Below, in pieces: positions 9,005-17,822 of a DNA stretch of 46,105 bases. Made by a program: the position numbers and the translations under genes. The notes beneath the pieces were generated by a model, which ran no database searches, was not told the origin of the DNA, and saw only the letters and a list, made by a program, of their open reading frames with translations. Within the stretch, counting starts at the first letter, position 1. Every line of letters begins with the position of its first letter. The DNA is from CAYIHX01 sp964363305. GTDB lineage: Bacteria > Bdellovibrionota > UBA1018. Location of the stretch: assembly GCA_964363305.1 (NCBI GenBank), contig CAYIHX010000032.1:1-46105 (forward strand), written 5' to 3'.

Positions 9005-9858
9005 TTACGTCCCGACTTTCTCGCCTGCGTTCGCTTCCGCTTCTGAACCGCTGGTCGCCCTCTTCGACCCATACCCTCAGCGAGGAAGAAAAAGCGGCCT
9101 TTCTACGGGTGCAGCGACTCGCGTACGAGTGCGCGGTGACCATTGGTCGTGAGCTCCAGCCGGGTTGGAGCGAAAAGCGAACCGCGCAGCTGATGGATGT
9201 TTTTCTACAGGATCACGGCGTGAAGACTTTTTTTCATCGTTCGTTTGCCTGGTTTGGCGAGCGCTCTGGTTTTCAAGGGATGAAGCACTACGGACATTTT
9301 CTGCCCTCGACGAAGCGTGCCTTCGACGGTCGGGAAGTCGTGATTCTCGATACGGCGCCGGTGCTCGCGGGGTACGCGGGCGATATCGGCTTCTGTTTCT
9401 CGAAGGTCCCGAATGCGGCCCTGGTGCAGGCGCGCGCCTTTTTGCTTGAGTTGCGGCAGCAGCTTTTGGAGTGGTTTTCCGGTCCGATGAGGCCGGATGA
9501 GATTTGGGCGACGATCGACCAGGTGATGACTCAACGTGGATATGAGAACTGTCATAAACGATATCCGCTGGGCGCCTTGGGGCACCGTCTTCATCAGGTG
9601 CCGTTGAGCCAGTTTCGAGGGGTGGGGATCCCGTTCACGCTTCATGCCTATTGGGCGCTGTTGAGCCGAGGGGTTTTTTCGGAGGTCCTCGGCCCTTGGC
9701 ATCAGGGAGAGAAGGAGGGGCTTTGGGCGATTGAGCCTCATTTTGGCAATGCTGAGTTTGGCATCAAGTTCGAAGAGATCTTAATCGTTGAGCATGGCCA
9801 GGCTTCCTGGCTCCAGACCGATCCGCCTCACGTACGACTTCCGGAGGGTTTCTTTTGA
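9001..9858 (+). CDS. M24-family metallopeptidase-like protein
   Basis: The pita-bread fold of methionine aminopeptidase/prolidase is shown by a complete metal-ligand set: Asp117, Asp128 (11 apart as in MetAP), His195, Glu245 and Glu258 or Glu259. The length (285 aa) equals the catalytic domain alone. The GTG at 9001 was chosen because it overlaps the previous stop (GTGA) and follows GGAGGAG by about 6 nt; the frame is open upstream to 8926 without support. M24 members in operons with oxygenases and SDRs sometimes act as hydrolases of small molecules; no substrate can be read here. The next gene overlaps at TTGA. Confidence 0.85.
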   Translation: MITSRLSRLRSLPLLNRWSPSSTHTLSEEEKAAFLRVQRLAYECAVTIGRELQPGWSEKRTAQLMDVFLQDHGVKTFFHRSFAWFGERSGFQGMKHYGHFLPSTKRAFDGREVVILDTAPVLAGYAGDIGFCFSKVPNAALVQARAFLLELRQQLLEWFSGPMRPDEIWATIDQVMTQRGYENCHKRYPLGALGHRLHQVPLSQFRGVGIPFTLHAYWALLSRGVFSEVLGPWHQGEKEGLWAIEPHFGNAEFGIKFEEILIVEHGQASWLQTDPPHVRLPEGFF

Positions 9859-10685
9859 TCGAACCAAAGACAGTGGTGGTGACAGGTGGCGCGAAAGGGA
9901 TTGGCCGCGAGCTGGTGAAGATCTATCTCTCTCGAGGCGCGAAGGTCGCGGCGATGGATGTCTCGGAAGTCGCGTTGGTTGAGCTGGCTCGCGAGGTGGC
10001 GAGCCCGAACTTGGTGACGCTCTCTTGTGATGTTTCCGATCCGTTGTCCCTTGCCGCAGCGGCGGATCGTGCGATCGAGCGGCAGGGAAAGCCCGAGCTT
10101 TGGGTCAACAATGCGGGCGTCTCTGAGCTAGGTTCGTTCACGGAGCTCTCAGCCGAGAAATTTGATCGGGTCTGGCGAGTGAACTTTTTGGGCGTCGTGA
10201 ATGGCTGTCGGATCGCCCTCTCTCGGATGCGGGAACCGGAACGGGGAATGTTGGTGAACGTCGCTTCCATGAATGGGATCGTGCCGGCCCCCTTCATGTC
10301 GGCCTACACGGCCTCGAAACATGCGGTGGTGGGTTTCACTCGCTCTCTCCATCTCGAATTTCGTCAGCAGAACGCCCCGTATCGAGTCTTGCTGGTTTGC
10401 CCCGGTTTTGTGCAGACGGACATCATGAATGCGAGGGATGGTTTCGAATTTCCGAAATGGTTGCAGCCGGCCATTGGGGACCCCGCACTGGTTGCCCAGG
10501 AAATTTTTCAGGCAGTGGCTGACGGCAAGGAAGAGATTTTTCCTACCTTCAACGGAAAGATGATGAAGGCGGCGCATCGCTTGGCGCCGACTTGGCTGGC
10601 TCGATCGAGCCGAATTCTTACTGCTCAGAGTTGGAAAGAGCTGCTCGGCCTGAAAGGTGTCAGGGCGCGTCGAGAGGACCGCTGA
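9855..10685 (+). CDS. Short-chain dehydrogenase/reductase (SDR)
   Basis: A classical NAD(P)-dependent oxidoreductase: nucleotide-binding motif TGGAKGIG at residues 10-17, NNAG, catalytic Ser138, Tyr151 and Lys155 (YTASK). At 276 aa it has normal SDR length. It starts at TTG 9855, overlapping the M24 stop, with GGAGG upstream at 9842-9846. It is the last gene of the oxygenase operon and would reduce or oxidise an alcohol/ketone in the same pathway. Its last 26 bp overlap a convergent secreted-protein gene. Confidence 0.92.
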   Translation: MIEPKTVVVTGGAKGIGRELVKIYLSRGAKVAAMDVSEVALVELAREVASPNLVTLSCDVSDPLSLAAAADRAIERQGKPELWVNNAGVSELGSFTELSAEKFDRVWRVNFLGVVNGCRIALSRMREPERGMLVNVASMNGIVPAPFMSAYTASKHAVVGFTRSLHLEFRQQNAPYRVLLVCPGFVQTDIMNARDGFEFPKWLQPAIGDPALVAQEIFQAVADGKEEIFPTFNGKMMKAAHRLAPTWLARSSRILTAQSWKELLGLKGVRARREDR

Positions 10686-11268
10686 GGGCGCGCTTCTGGA
10701 TCGCGTCGAACAGGGGCTTCGCCTGGAGGCTGAGTACGTTGTAGAGCTTTCTCGAGACGATGCGCGATTGATAATTTCCACGGATCATGAAGCTGACGAA
10801 GCGAACGCTGATTTTTCCTGGCTTTTCGGAGGGAGCAAGGCAGAGATCGCCGAAGACGCCTTGCGCATTGTTGAGGATCTCGGGTGGAGAGTCTTCGAAG
10901 GTGAGGAGCAGCCGGTAGCCGTTGGAGTAGGCGGGTGCCTTACAGGTATGAGGTTCAACCGAGAGGTCGCCTTGTAAGGTCGTCCGCTTTGGAAAGACCC
11001 AGAAGTGGACGGTTCCATCGATTCGGAATTGGGGTTTGCCTCGGGGGCCGTTGGGCTCGAGTGAAGTCGTGGGTCCGGTAACCCCCGCAGGTTGGTAGTA
11101 GGAAAAGACGCCGGAGACATCGCGAAGGGCCTCGGTCAGGCGATCGGGAAAGGTGACCTCGTCAAAGATGCGCGTTTCATCGTCGAGTGGGTCGATTCCT
11201 GAATAGTCGTCGGCCGCGTGAATAGGGCGGGGAAAGCAGAGAGAGAGGGCAAGGAGGAGCATTCTCAT
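10660..11268 (-). CDS. Secreted protein of unknown function (202 aa)
   Basis: It begins with a signal peptide (cleavage near IHAAD). The mature chain of about 184 residues is predicted as mostly beta with two Cys (in HTCKAP and GDLCLAP) that could form a disulfide. No family is recognised. It could be lipid- or steroid-binding by shape, but that is not supported. No ribosome site precedes ATG 11268. The gene is convergent with the SDR (26-bp overlap). A TAACGC-type motif sits 71 bp upstream. Confidence 0.75.
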   Translation of the reverse strand: MRMLLLALSLCFPRPIHAADDYSGIDPLDDETRIFDEVTFPDRLTEALRDVSGVFSYYQPAGVTGPTTSLEPNGPRGKPQFRIDGTVHFWVFPKRTTLQGDLSVEPHTCKAPAYSNGYRLLLTFEDSPPEILNNAQGVFGDLCLAPSEKPGKISVRFVSFMIRGNYQSRIVSRKLYNVLSLQAKPLFDAIQKRALSGPLDAP

Positions 11269-11338
11269 TGCAGCGCGGCTAGCACGAGTACCCGGTGGCC
11301 GCCAAGCCCCTCATACGGTGGGAGTCCTGAGGCCCCGG

Positions 11339-11351
11339 TAACGCATTGCGT
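11339..11351 (+). promoter_or_regulatory. TAACGC-motif copy between two divergent genes
   Basis: TAACGCATTGCGT matches the window consensus TAACGC(A/G)(A/T)(C/T)GC(A/G)T at every position. It lies in the 143-bp interval between the 202-aa secreted protein and the Cys-cluster protein. Confidence 0.4.
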
Positions 11352-11411
11352 GCGATGTGAACCCGAAGGCTTGCTGCCAGCTGATGATTCCCCTCATAAT
11401 GGGAAAACCCT

Positions 11412-11936
11412 ATGTCGACCCCCAAGAAAAAAAGCTCGAAACCTGCTTCCGCTTCCCTCACTCGCTCTCTTCCGATCGATCCTGATTCTTTGCCGCTCGA
11501 GCCCCCGAAAGTGAAGCTTTCACGGGAGGCCCGGGCACATGCAAAATCACCTGATCGCGTTCATGCGGAACATTTTGCGGCCGGGCGTGTCTGCGCTAAC
11601 CTTTGTCAGGATCGCAGCTGCGTAACCTTGCTCGAAACAACAGGGTACTGTCGGCTTTTCTACATTAAGAATTGGCAGCAAATTCAGCGTAAAAATGGCG
11701 TTTTGTCGGGGGGGCAACTCGAGAAGTACATCGCCGAGATCGCCTCGAAATATCCGGATAAGTATCTCGAAGCGATTCGCGGCGATTTGGCTGACATCGG
11801 TTCCTTTCAATCGGTTGTCTCCACGCTCGATATCGAAATGACGGATGAGGATCTTCATTCGGACTCATCGGATTCGGGAGATGCGGCCGAGGAAGTGATC
11901 GAACGCGTAGCGGTCGACGATACGGACGATAGCTAG
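11412..11936 (+). CDS. Cys-cluster protein upstream of topA (174 aa)
   Basis: No family is recognised. The N-terminal 40 residues are basic and Ser/Pro/Lys-rich, followed by a Cys-rich core with Cys in VCANLCQDRSC and ETTGYCRLFYIKNW that looks like a small metal-binding unit, a helical middle and a very acidic Asp/Ser-rich tail. This composition suggests a cytoplasmic nucleic-acid- or protein-binding role, but nothing more specific. It is 71 bp upstream of topA on the same strand. Confidence 0.75.
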   Translation: MSTPKKKSSKPASASLTRSLPIDPDSLPLEPPKVKLSREARAHAKSPDRVHAEHFAAGRVCANLCQDRSCVTLLETTGYCRLFYIKNWQQIQRKNGVLSGGQLEKYIAEIASKYPDKYLEAIRGDLADIGSFQSVVSTLDIEMTDEDLHSDSSDSGDAAEEVIERVAVDDTDDS

Positions 11937-12007
11937 ATCATTATGGCTTGGTGCATTATTTTGGCTGCTTGAGAAATTGGCGCGTCTAGGGTCATATCCT
12001 TTCATCC

Positions 12008-14608
12008 ATGGCAGCTCCTTCTACCTCAAAAAAAATGCGACTCGTGATCGTCGAGTCGCCGACCAAAGCCCGCACCATGCGGAAATTTCTCCCTGCTGAT
12101 TGCCTCATCGAGGCCAGTATGGGGCATGTTCGTGACCTTCCGCAGTCTGCTTCGGATATTCCCGCAGCCCTGAAGGAGCAGGAATGGACAAAGATCGGCG
12201 TCGACGTGGAGAACGACTTTGCTCCTCTCTACATCGTTCCGAAGGACAAGAAGAAGATCATCGCTGATCTCGCGAAGAAGCTGAAAGAGTGCAGCGAGCT
12301 TTACCTCGCAACGGACGAAGACCGCGAAGGAGAGAGCATTTCTTGGCATCTGCAGCAGGTGCTGAAACCGAAGGTACCCGTGAAGCGAATGGTGTTTCAC
12401 GAAATCACCAAACCGGCGATCGAGGCGGCTTTCAAGAAGCCGCGTGAGATCGATGCCCATTTGGTGCAGGCCCAGGAGGCGCGCCGAATCTTGGATCGCC
12501 TCTATGGCTATTCGTTGTCGCCGTTGCTCTGGAAAAAAATCGCTTATGGCCTCTCCGCTGGAAGAGTGCAATCGGTCGCTCTTCGTCTGATCATTGATCG
12601 GGAGCGCGAGCGGCTGGCATTCAAGAAAGCCACCTACTGGGATCTACAGGCGGATCTGGAGAAGGCGAAGCAGCCGTTTTCTGGCAAATTGCTTTCGGTC
12701 GGCGGTCTACGCGTGGCCGGTAGCAAGGATTTCGACGAGCATACCGGGCGGCTGATTGCTGGCAAAGATGTTCGCCTTCTGGGTGAGGCCGATGCGGTTG
12801 GGTTGGCATCGAAGCTGAAGGACGTCGCCTGGAAGGTCGAGTCAGTCGAGGAGCGTGAGCTGACGGCTCGCCCGCTCCCGCCCTTCATTACCTCGACTTT
12901 GCAGCAGGAAGGTAATCGTAAGCTGGGGCTCTCCACTCGCGATACGATGCGCGTGGCGCAACGTCTGTACGAAGAAGGTCTCATCACCTATATGCGAACG
13001 GATTCACCCAATCTGAGCCAAGAGGCGATTCAGGCGGCGCGGACTCTGGTCGGCGATCTTTATGGGAAGGATTTTTTGTCACCCGAGCCGCGCAATTTTA
13101 CTTCGAAATCGAAGGGTGCGCAGGAGGCCCACGAAGCCATTCGCCCGGCGGGGGCGCAGTTCGTGCACCCGAAGGACACGGGCCTCGATGGTCGCGAGCT
13201 TGCTCTTTACGACTTGATCTGGAAACGCGCGGTCGCGACCCAGATGGCGGACGCGAAGAAGCTCTCGGTTTCTGTGCGCATGAGCGCCGGTGATGCGGTG
13301 TTTTCCGCGAGCGGCACCCGAATTATCTTCCCTGGTTACCTCCGGGCCTACGTCGAGGGGCATGACGATCCGGAAGAGGCGCTTGAGGACCAAGAGACTC
13401 TTCTGCCGGCCATGAAAATCGGGGATCTGATTACGGTAAAAGAGGTCAAGCCTCTTTCGCATGAAACAAAACCTGCGGCGCGTTTTACGGAAGCATCGCT
13501 CGTGCAGATGATGGAAAAAGCCGGGATCGGTCGACCCTCTACCTACGCTTCGATCATTAGTACGTTGATCGATCGCGAGTACGTGCGGCGAGGCGGAAAC
13601 GCGCTCGTTCCGACGCTGACCGGTTTTGGTGTTGCTCAGCTTTTGGTGAACAACTTCGCTCGCTTTGTCGATCCGGGGTTCACCTCGAAGATGGAAGAAG
13701 AGCTCGATCAGATCGCCGAGGGGAAGAAGCAGACCGTTCCCTATCTCAAGGAATTCTATCTCGGTAAAGACGGCCTGCAGGCCCAGATCGAGAAGCAGGA
13801 CAAGGCGATCGACGCGAACGAAGCGCGAAAGATCGATCTTCCGCATCTTCATGGCGTTGATATTCGAATCGGGAAGTATGGCGCGTACATTGTCAAGATG
13901 GGCGAGAAAGGTTCGGGGAAAGGCAAGGAGGGCTCGGATGAGCTTCATGCTTCGATTCCGGATGACCTTCCTCCGTCGGATCTGACGCCTGAAAAGATCG
14001 AAGAGATTCTCGAGATTTCAGCGAAGGGTCCGCAGCCGCTTGGCCAAGATCCGAAAACAGGTTTGAGCATTTACAGGCTTACCGGCCGTTTTGGTCCGTA
14101 TGTGCAGTTGGGGGAAGCGACAGAGGAACAGCCCAAGCCTCGCCGTGCGTCGATTCCGAAAGGCTTTGACGCGAAAAACGTCACGATCGATCAGGCCCTC
14201 CATTTTTTGAGCCTCCCGAAGGAGCTTGGCTTGCATCCGACGACGGGCAAGCCGGTGATGGCGAACGCGGGCCGGTTCGGTCCCTATGTGGTGCACGAGG
14301 GTGATTTCCGTTCTTTGAAAAAGGAAGACAACGTCTACACGGTCACTTTGGCGCGCGCGCTGGAGTTGCTCGCGGTCGAGAAGAAGGGCCGAATTCAGGC
14401 GACCGTGCTCAAGGAGTTGGGCACGCATCCGAAGGACAAAAAACCGGTTCAGATTCTCGATGGCAAGTACGGGCCTTATATCAAGTACGCCTCCAAGAAC
14501 GTGACGATTCCTAAAGAGGCCAAGCCCGAGACCGTGACGCTCGAGCAGGCGCTGAAGTGGATCGAAGAGGCGCCGGCGAAGAAGAAGGGGCGATTCGCTA
14601 CTCGATGA
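12008..14608 (+). CDS. topA: DNA topoisomerase I
   Basis: A type IA topoisomerase that relaxes negative supercoils by single-strand passage. The TOPRIM domain starts VIVESPTKA with Glu16, and the acidic triad is in DEDRE at residues 103-107; catalytic Tyr328 is in LITYMRTDS. After the core (to about residue 600) the protein has no four-Cys zinc fingers. Instead it carries three Toprim-C-type repeats, GRFGPYVQ, GRFGPYVV and GKYGPYIK. At 866 aa the length is normal. TTGAGA at 11969-11974 with CATATC at 11993-11998 is a weak promoter, giving a very short leader; no ribosome site is visible. The stop lies 11 bp inside the convergent DCC-family gene. Confidence 0.97.
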   Translation: MAAPSTSKKMRLVIVESPTKARTMRKFLPADCLIEASMGHVRDLPQSASDIPAALKEQEWTKIGVDVENDFAPLYIVPKDKKKIIADLAKKLKECSELYLATDEDREGESISWHLQQVLKPKVPVKRMVFHEITKPAIEAAFKKPREIDAHLVQAQEARRILDRLYGYSLSPLLWKKIAYGLSAGRVQSVALRLIIDRERERLAFKKATYWDLQADLEKAKQPFSGKLLSVGGLRVAGSKDFDEHTGRLIAGKDVRLLGEADAVGLASKLKDVAWKVESVEERELTARPLPPFITSTLQQEGNRKLGLSTRDTMRVAQRLYEEGLITYMRTDSPNLSQEAIQAARTLVGDLYGKDFLSPEPRNFTSKSKGAQEAHEAIRPAGAQFVHPKDTGLDGRELALYDLIWKRAVATQMADAKKLSVSVRMSAGDAVFSASGTRIIFPGYLRAYVEGHDDPEEALEDQETLLPAMKIGDLITVKEVKPLSHETKPAARFTEASLVQMMEKAGIGRPSTYASIISTLIDREYVRRGGNALVPTLTGFGVAQLLVNNFARFVDPGFTSKMEEELDQIAEGKKQTVPYLKEFYLGKDGLQAQIEKQDKAIDANEARKIDLPHLHGVDIRIGKYGAYIVKMGEKGSGKGKEGSDELHASIPDDLPPSDLTPEKIEEILEISAKGPQPLGQDPKTGLSIYRLTGRFGPYVQLGEATEEQPKPRRASIPKGFDAKNVTIDQALHFLSLPKELGLHPTTGKPVMANAGRFGPYVVHEGDFRSLKKEDNVYTVTLARALELLAVEKKGRIQATVLKELGTHPKDKKPVQILDGKYGPYIKYASKNVTIPKEAKPETVTLEQALKWIEEAPAKKKGRFATR

Positions 14609-15020
14609 GAAAACGCGCTCGCTCGGCGGGGGTGGGGATTCTGCAGGAGTCCTTTTTTCCGAACCAGCGATACCGGCGGTTCGCGGCGATGCCGTACATC
14701 CAGTCCCGGATGGGGCGGGGAATGAGCCATCCCAGTACGGCGAGGCGATAGATTCCGCCTAGGTGGGAGAGAAGGCGGAGAACCGCCTGGGAGCGAAGGG
14801 AGAGGCGCCGTCGGCCCTGCGAATCGATTTCGAGCAGCACGACGGTGGACAGGTTCTGCGTGAGCTTCTCGCCGAGCTCCTGAGTGGCGTAGGCACTCTG
14901 GAGAGGTGAAAAAAGGAGGCGCTGTTTGTGATCTCTCTTCAGGGCGAAGTCGACGAGGGAGTTGCAGAGGCCACATACTCCGTCGAAAAAGAGCACTCGG
15001 CGTTCGATCGGGGTTTTCAA
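14598..15020 (-). CDS. DCC-family thiol-disulfide oxidoreductase-like protein (DUF393)
   Basis: The N-terminal signature FFDGVCGLCN identifies the DCC family, with the CxxC pair in a thioredoxin-like setting. At 140 aa the length is typical. It probably acts in thiol redox reactions in the cytoplasm or at the membrane, though the family is poorly characterised. The start is TTG 15020, one base after the stop of the M14 gene, so translation is probably coupled. It overlaps the end of topA by 11 bp. Confidence 0.88.
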   Translation of the reverse strand: MKTPIERRVLFFDGVCGLCNSLVDFALKRDHKQRLLFSPLQSAYATQELGEKLTQNLSTVVLLEIDSQGRRRLSLRSQAVLRLLSHLGGIYRLAVLGWLIPRPIRDWMYGIAANRRYRWFGKKDSCRIPTPAERARFLIE

Positions 15021-15021
15021 G

Positions 15022-16053
15022 CTAGCGGGGCTGGGGGCTCGAGCTTGAGCTCCCCACCTTGTCTCTCGCGCTGATCTGGCTCTCGGGTTTCGCGGCAGCC
15101 TCGCGAGCCGGATTTTTTCCGTCAGTGGTGGCCCAGAACACCCGGCTCATCTCATCCTGGAGAAACTCGAACTTCTGCTTTTGTTGAAGGGGCTCATGGC
15201 CTTTGAGCTCGATGGTCAGAACCGGCAGATTGCGCTCGTCCCAAAGGTAACGGCCCAGGCTGCCCGGCAGCGTGCCGAGGCGTTTCCAGGGAAGCGGGAA
15301 TTTGCCCTTCACCTGTCCTGCTTCCGGGCCATCCAGGTCGAGCAGTCCGTAAGGCGTGTGAACGGAAATGACGAAGTCGGGTTTGAAATCCTCGACCTGG
15401 GCCAGGGCGCACTTGGTTTCTGGCTCGCTGGCGGCTTCTTTTCCCGGAAAACGCCGAGGGTTCTTTTTCATGTCGCGCTCCCAATGGGTGAGCGCGTGGG
15501 TGCCGAAATCTTTCGTGGGGAAGTTGCGGTTGATGTCGACCCCGTGCGCGTTGGTTCGCGTATGCTTCTCCCAGCCGTCCGGGTTCAGGATCGGGACCAC
15601 CCGCCACGAATTATGGGGCATGAAGCGGGTGAGTCGTTCCGACCAAAGGCGAACCAGGCTCCCGCTTTCCGGCTCGTCGCCGTGGATGAGTCCGAACACG
15701 AGGATGCGCAGCGCCTTGTCGTCGACTTTTTCGTTGGGTTTCGGGCGAACGTTCTCGCCTCGTTCCCAGTGGAAGATCGGAGTCCCGTGGTTACTCAGAC
15801 AGTCTGGAATCTGGGCCGACTCTCTGCAGATCTGGGAAATTCCGTCCGCTACAGTCGGTTTGCCGGGCAATTTGCGCAGGCTCTCTTCGCAGAGTTTGTT
15901 GAGCTTTTCTCGCGCGATGGCATTGGCCGACGGCGCTTGGCTGGCACTCGGAGCCGGAGCGGGCTCCGTTCCTCCCGCGCATGAAATCGGAGACAGGGCG
16001 GCGAGACCGAGGGCAATGGCGAAAAATGGGTGAGCACGAGTCAGCACTCTCAC
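15022..16053 (-). CDS. M14 carboxypeptidase-like lipoprotein (MpaA-like)
   Basis: A zinc carboxypeptidase fold: zinc ligands in HGDE and ISVHTPY, substrate Arg/Asn in DINRNFP, and catalytic Glu in LTIELKG. The closest functional type is the murein peptide amidase MpaA, which trims peptidoglycan peptides. Here the N-terminus has a lipobox before the Cys of SPISCAGG, so the enzyme is probably exported and lipid-anchored, unlike cytoplasmic MpaA. GTG 16053 (or 16047) gives the correct signal peptide; the longer frame from TTG 16134 runs into the end of metG. It is between metG and the DCC gene on the same strand. Confidence 0.85.
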   Translation of the reverse strand: MRVLTRAHPFFAIALGLAALSPISCAGGTEPAPAPSASQAPSANAIAREKLNKLCEESLRKLPGKPTVADGISQICRESAQIPDCLSNHGTPIFHWERGENVRPKPNEKVDDKALRILVFGLIHGDEPESGSLVRLWSERLTRFMPHNSWRVVPILNPDGWEKHTRTNAHGVDINRNFPTKDFGTHALTHWERDMKKNPRRFPGKEAASEPETKCALAQVEDFKPDFVISVHTPYGLLDLDGPEAGQVKGKFPLPWKRLGTLPGSLGRYLWDERNLPVLTIELKGHEPLQQKQKFEFLQDEMSRVFWATTDGKNPAREAAAKPESQISARDKVGSSSSSPQPR

Positions 16054-16099
16054 GAGTATGGCAAAGCCTTTCGCGGATGAACAGCGTTCGAAGTGAGCG

Positions 16100-17788
16100 T
16101 CAGGAGATTGGCGGGGCGTCTTCCATGCGGACAAAAAGGATTTCCGGAGCCAGGAAGGGCCGCTTTGGCGCCAAGGGGGCGAGAGCCTTTTGCCAGGTTC
16201 GCTCCAGAGGGGTGAGGACGAGGGTTTTCGCCATTTTCTCGGTGGCGCGCGGCATGAACGGCTGGAGCACGATGGCGAGGAACTTGATGGCCTGGATGGC
16301 GTGATTTAACGTCACCGCCGTCGTCTCCATGTCATCTTTGCGGGTCTTCCAGGGAGCTTTGTCATCGACGTATTTATTGCAGTCTCGGGCGAACTCCATG
16401 ATTTCCGCGAGGGCATTCTTGGGCGAGTAGCTGTCGAGCTCGTTGCTCGTGCGCCGATAAGCTTCCTCCATCTGGGCGCGGAATTTTCGATCGGTGTCGG
16501 TCACTTTATTCTCAGGGAATGACGGCACCTCGAGGCCTACGTATTTTTGCGTGAACGACAAGATGCGATTTACGAAATTACCGAGCACGTTGCCGAGATC
16601 GGTGTTGTTCTTTTGCATGAGATCGGTCGGGCTATAGACGGTGCGCGCTCGCTCGGGGGCGATCGTGGTGAGATAGTAACGCAGCACATCCGGGTCCGCG
16701 CCCGAGCTGACGTAGTCTTCGATCCAGACGGCACGGCCGCGGGATTTCGAGATTTTCTCCGCCTCGGCCTGGTCGGGAAATTGGATGTTGAGGAACTGGT
16801 TCACGATCACGCCTTTGGGGAGTGAGTAGCTGCCTTCGGCCGCGAGCATGGCGATCCAGATCACGCAGTGGAAGATCGTGTTGTCTTCGCCGATGAAGTG
16901 CACGATCTCGGTTTCTTGGGAGGCCCACCAGTCCTGGAGGTTTCCGCCCGTTTTTTCAAGCAGTTGTTGCGTGTTCGAGATGTAGCCGACCGGCGCATCG
17001 AACCAGACGTAGAGCACCTTGCCCTTCGCGTCGGGATCTTGAGGGAGCGGGACGGGGATGCCCCAGGTAATGTCGCGCGTGATCGCGCGCTTGACGAGGC
17101 CCTGGGTCAGCATGCTCTTGACGTAGGCGCGCGTGTGGTCGCGAAGTTGCGCGTGGTCGAGCCAGTCCTGGATCGTCTTCTCGGACTTCGTCAGATCGAG
17201 AAACCAGTGCACGCTGTCTTTTACGGTGGCGGGCGCTCCGCTCACGACGCTTTTAGCGTCTTTCAGGGTTTGCACGTCGAGCACTTTGCCACAATTCTCG
17301 CACTGGTCGCCGTTTTGGTCGGCGGTATTGCAGTAGGTGCAGGTGCCTCTGACATAGCGATCGGCGAGAAACATCTGCTTTTTTTCGTCAAAGAACTGCG
17401 GGGTCGAGCGCTTCTCAAAGTACCCTTTTTCGTGCAGCTTCAGGAAGAATTGCTGCGCCAGGGGCGCGTGTTGCGGGGTTCGGCTGGTCGATCCATAGAT
17501 ATCGAAATGGATGTCGATCCCTTCGAACGAAAGCTTCTGCTTCTCAGCGTAGTAGGCACAAAGCTCGGCCGGAGTTTTGCCTTCTTTTTCAGCAGCGAGA
17601 AGAATGGCGACGCCGTGGTCGTCGCTCCCGCAGATGAACTTGGCGTCCACCCCCTTGAGTCGCAGGTAACGCACGGTGATGTCAGCCGGCAAGTAACACC
17701 CGGCGACGTGCCCGACGTGTGGGCGACCGTTGGCGTAGGGCAGGGCGGCTGTGATGAGCATTCGTTTCTGAGTTTGTGTGGAAGTCAT
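16100..17788 (-). CDS. metG: Methionyl-tRNA synthetase
   Basis: It charges tRNA-Met with methionine. HVGH lies at residues 24-27 and KISKS near 345; a four-Cys zinc knuckle (CTYC with CENC) is near residue 150. The catalytic core and helical anticodon-binding domain are complete, but at 562 aa the protein lacks the C-terminal EMAP/tRNA-binding domain of E. coli MetG. ATG 17788 was chosen because it follows GGAGAG and starts 9 residues before the first conserved strand; the frame is open to 17914 but overlaps the divergent gene. First gene of the metG-M14-DCC run. Confidence 0.97.
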   Translation of the reverse strand: MTSTQTQKRMLITAALPYANGRPHVGHVAGCYLPADITVRYLRLKGVDAKFICGSDDHGVAILLAAEKEGKTPAELCAYYAEKQKLSFEGIDIHFDIYGSTSRTPQHAPLAQQFFLKLHEKGYFEKRSTPQFFDEKKQMFLADRYVRGTCTYCNTADQNGDQCENCGKVLDVQTLKDAKSVVSGAPATVKDSVHWFLDLTKSEKTIQDWLDHAQLRDHTRAYVKSMLTQGLVKRAITRDITWGIPVPLPQDPDAKGKVLYVWFDAPVGYISNTQQLLEKTGGNLQDWWASQETEIVHFIGEDNTIFHCVIWIAMLAAEGSYSLPKGVIVNQFLNIQFPDQAEAEKISKSRGRAVWIEDYVSSGADPDVLRYYLTTIAPERARTVYSPTDLMQKNNTDLGNVLGNFVNRILSFTQKYVGLEVPSFPENKVTDTDRKFRAQMEEAYRRTSNELDSYSPKNALAEIMEFARDCNKYVDDKAPWKTRKDDMETTAVTLNHAIQAIKFLAIVLQPFMPRATEKMAKTLVLTPLERTWQKALAPLAPKRPFLAPEILFVRMEDAPPIS

Positions 17789-17822
17789 GCGTATCTCTCC
17801 GATACCATGAGCGCAGAGGGTG

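Noticed and set aside
16669..17676. TAACGCAGC and TAACGCACG in the metG gene as further motif copies
   Set aside because: They lie within coding sequence and match only the first six bases, so they are expected by chance.
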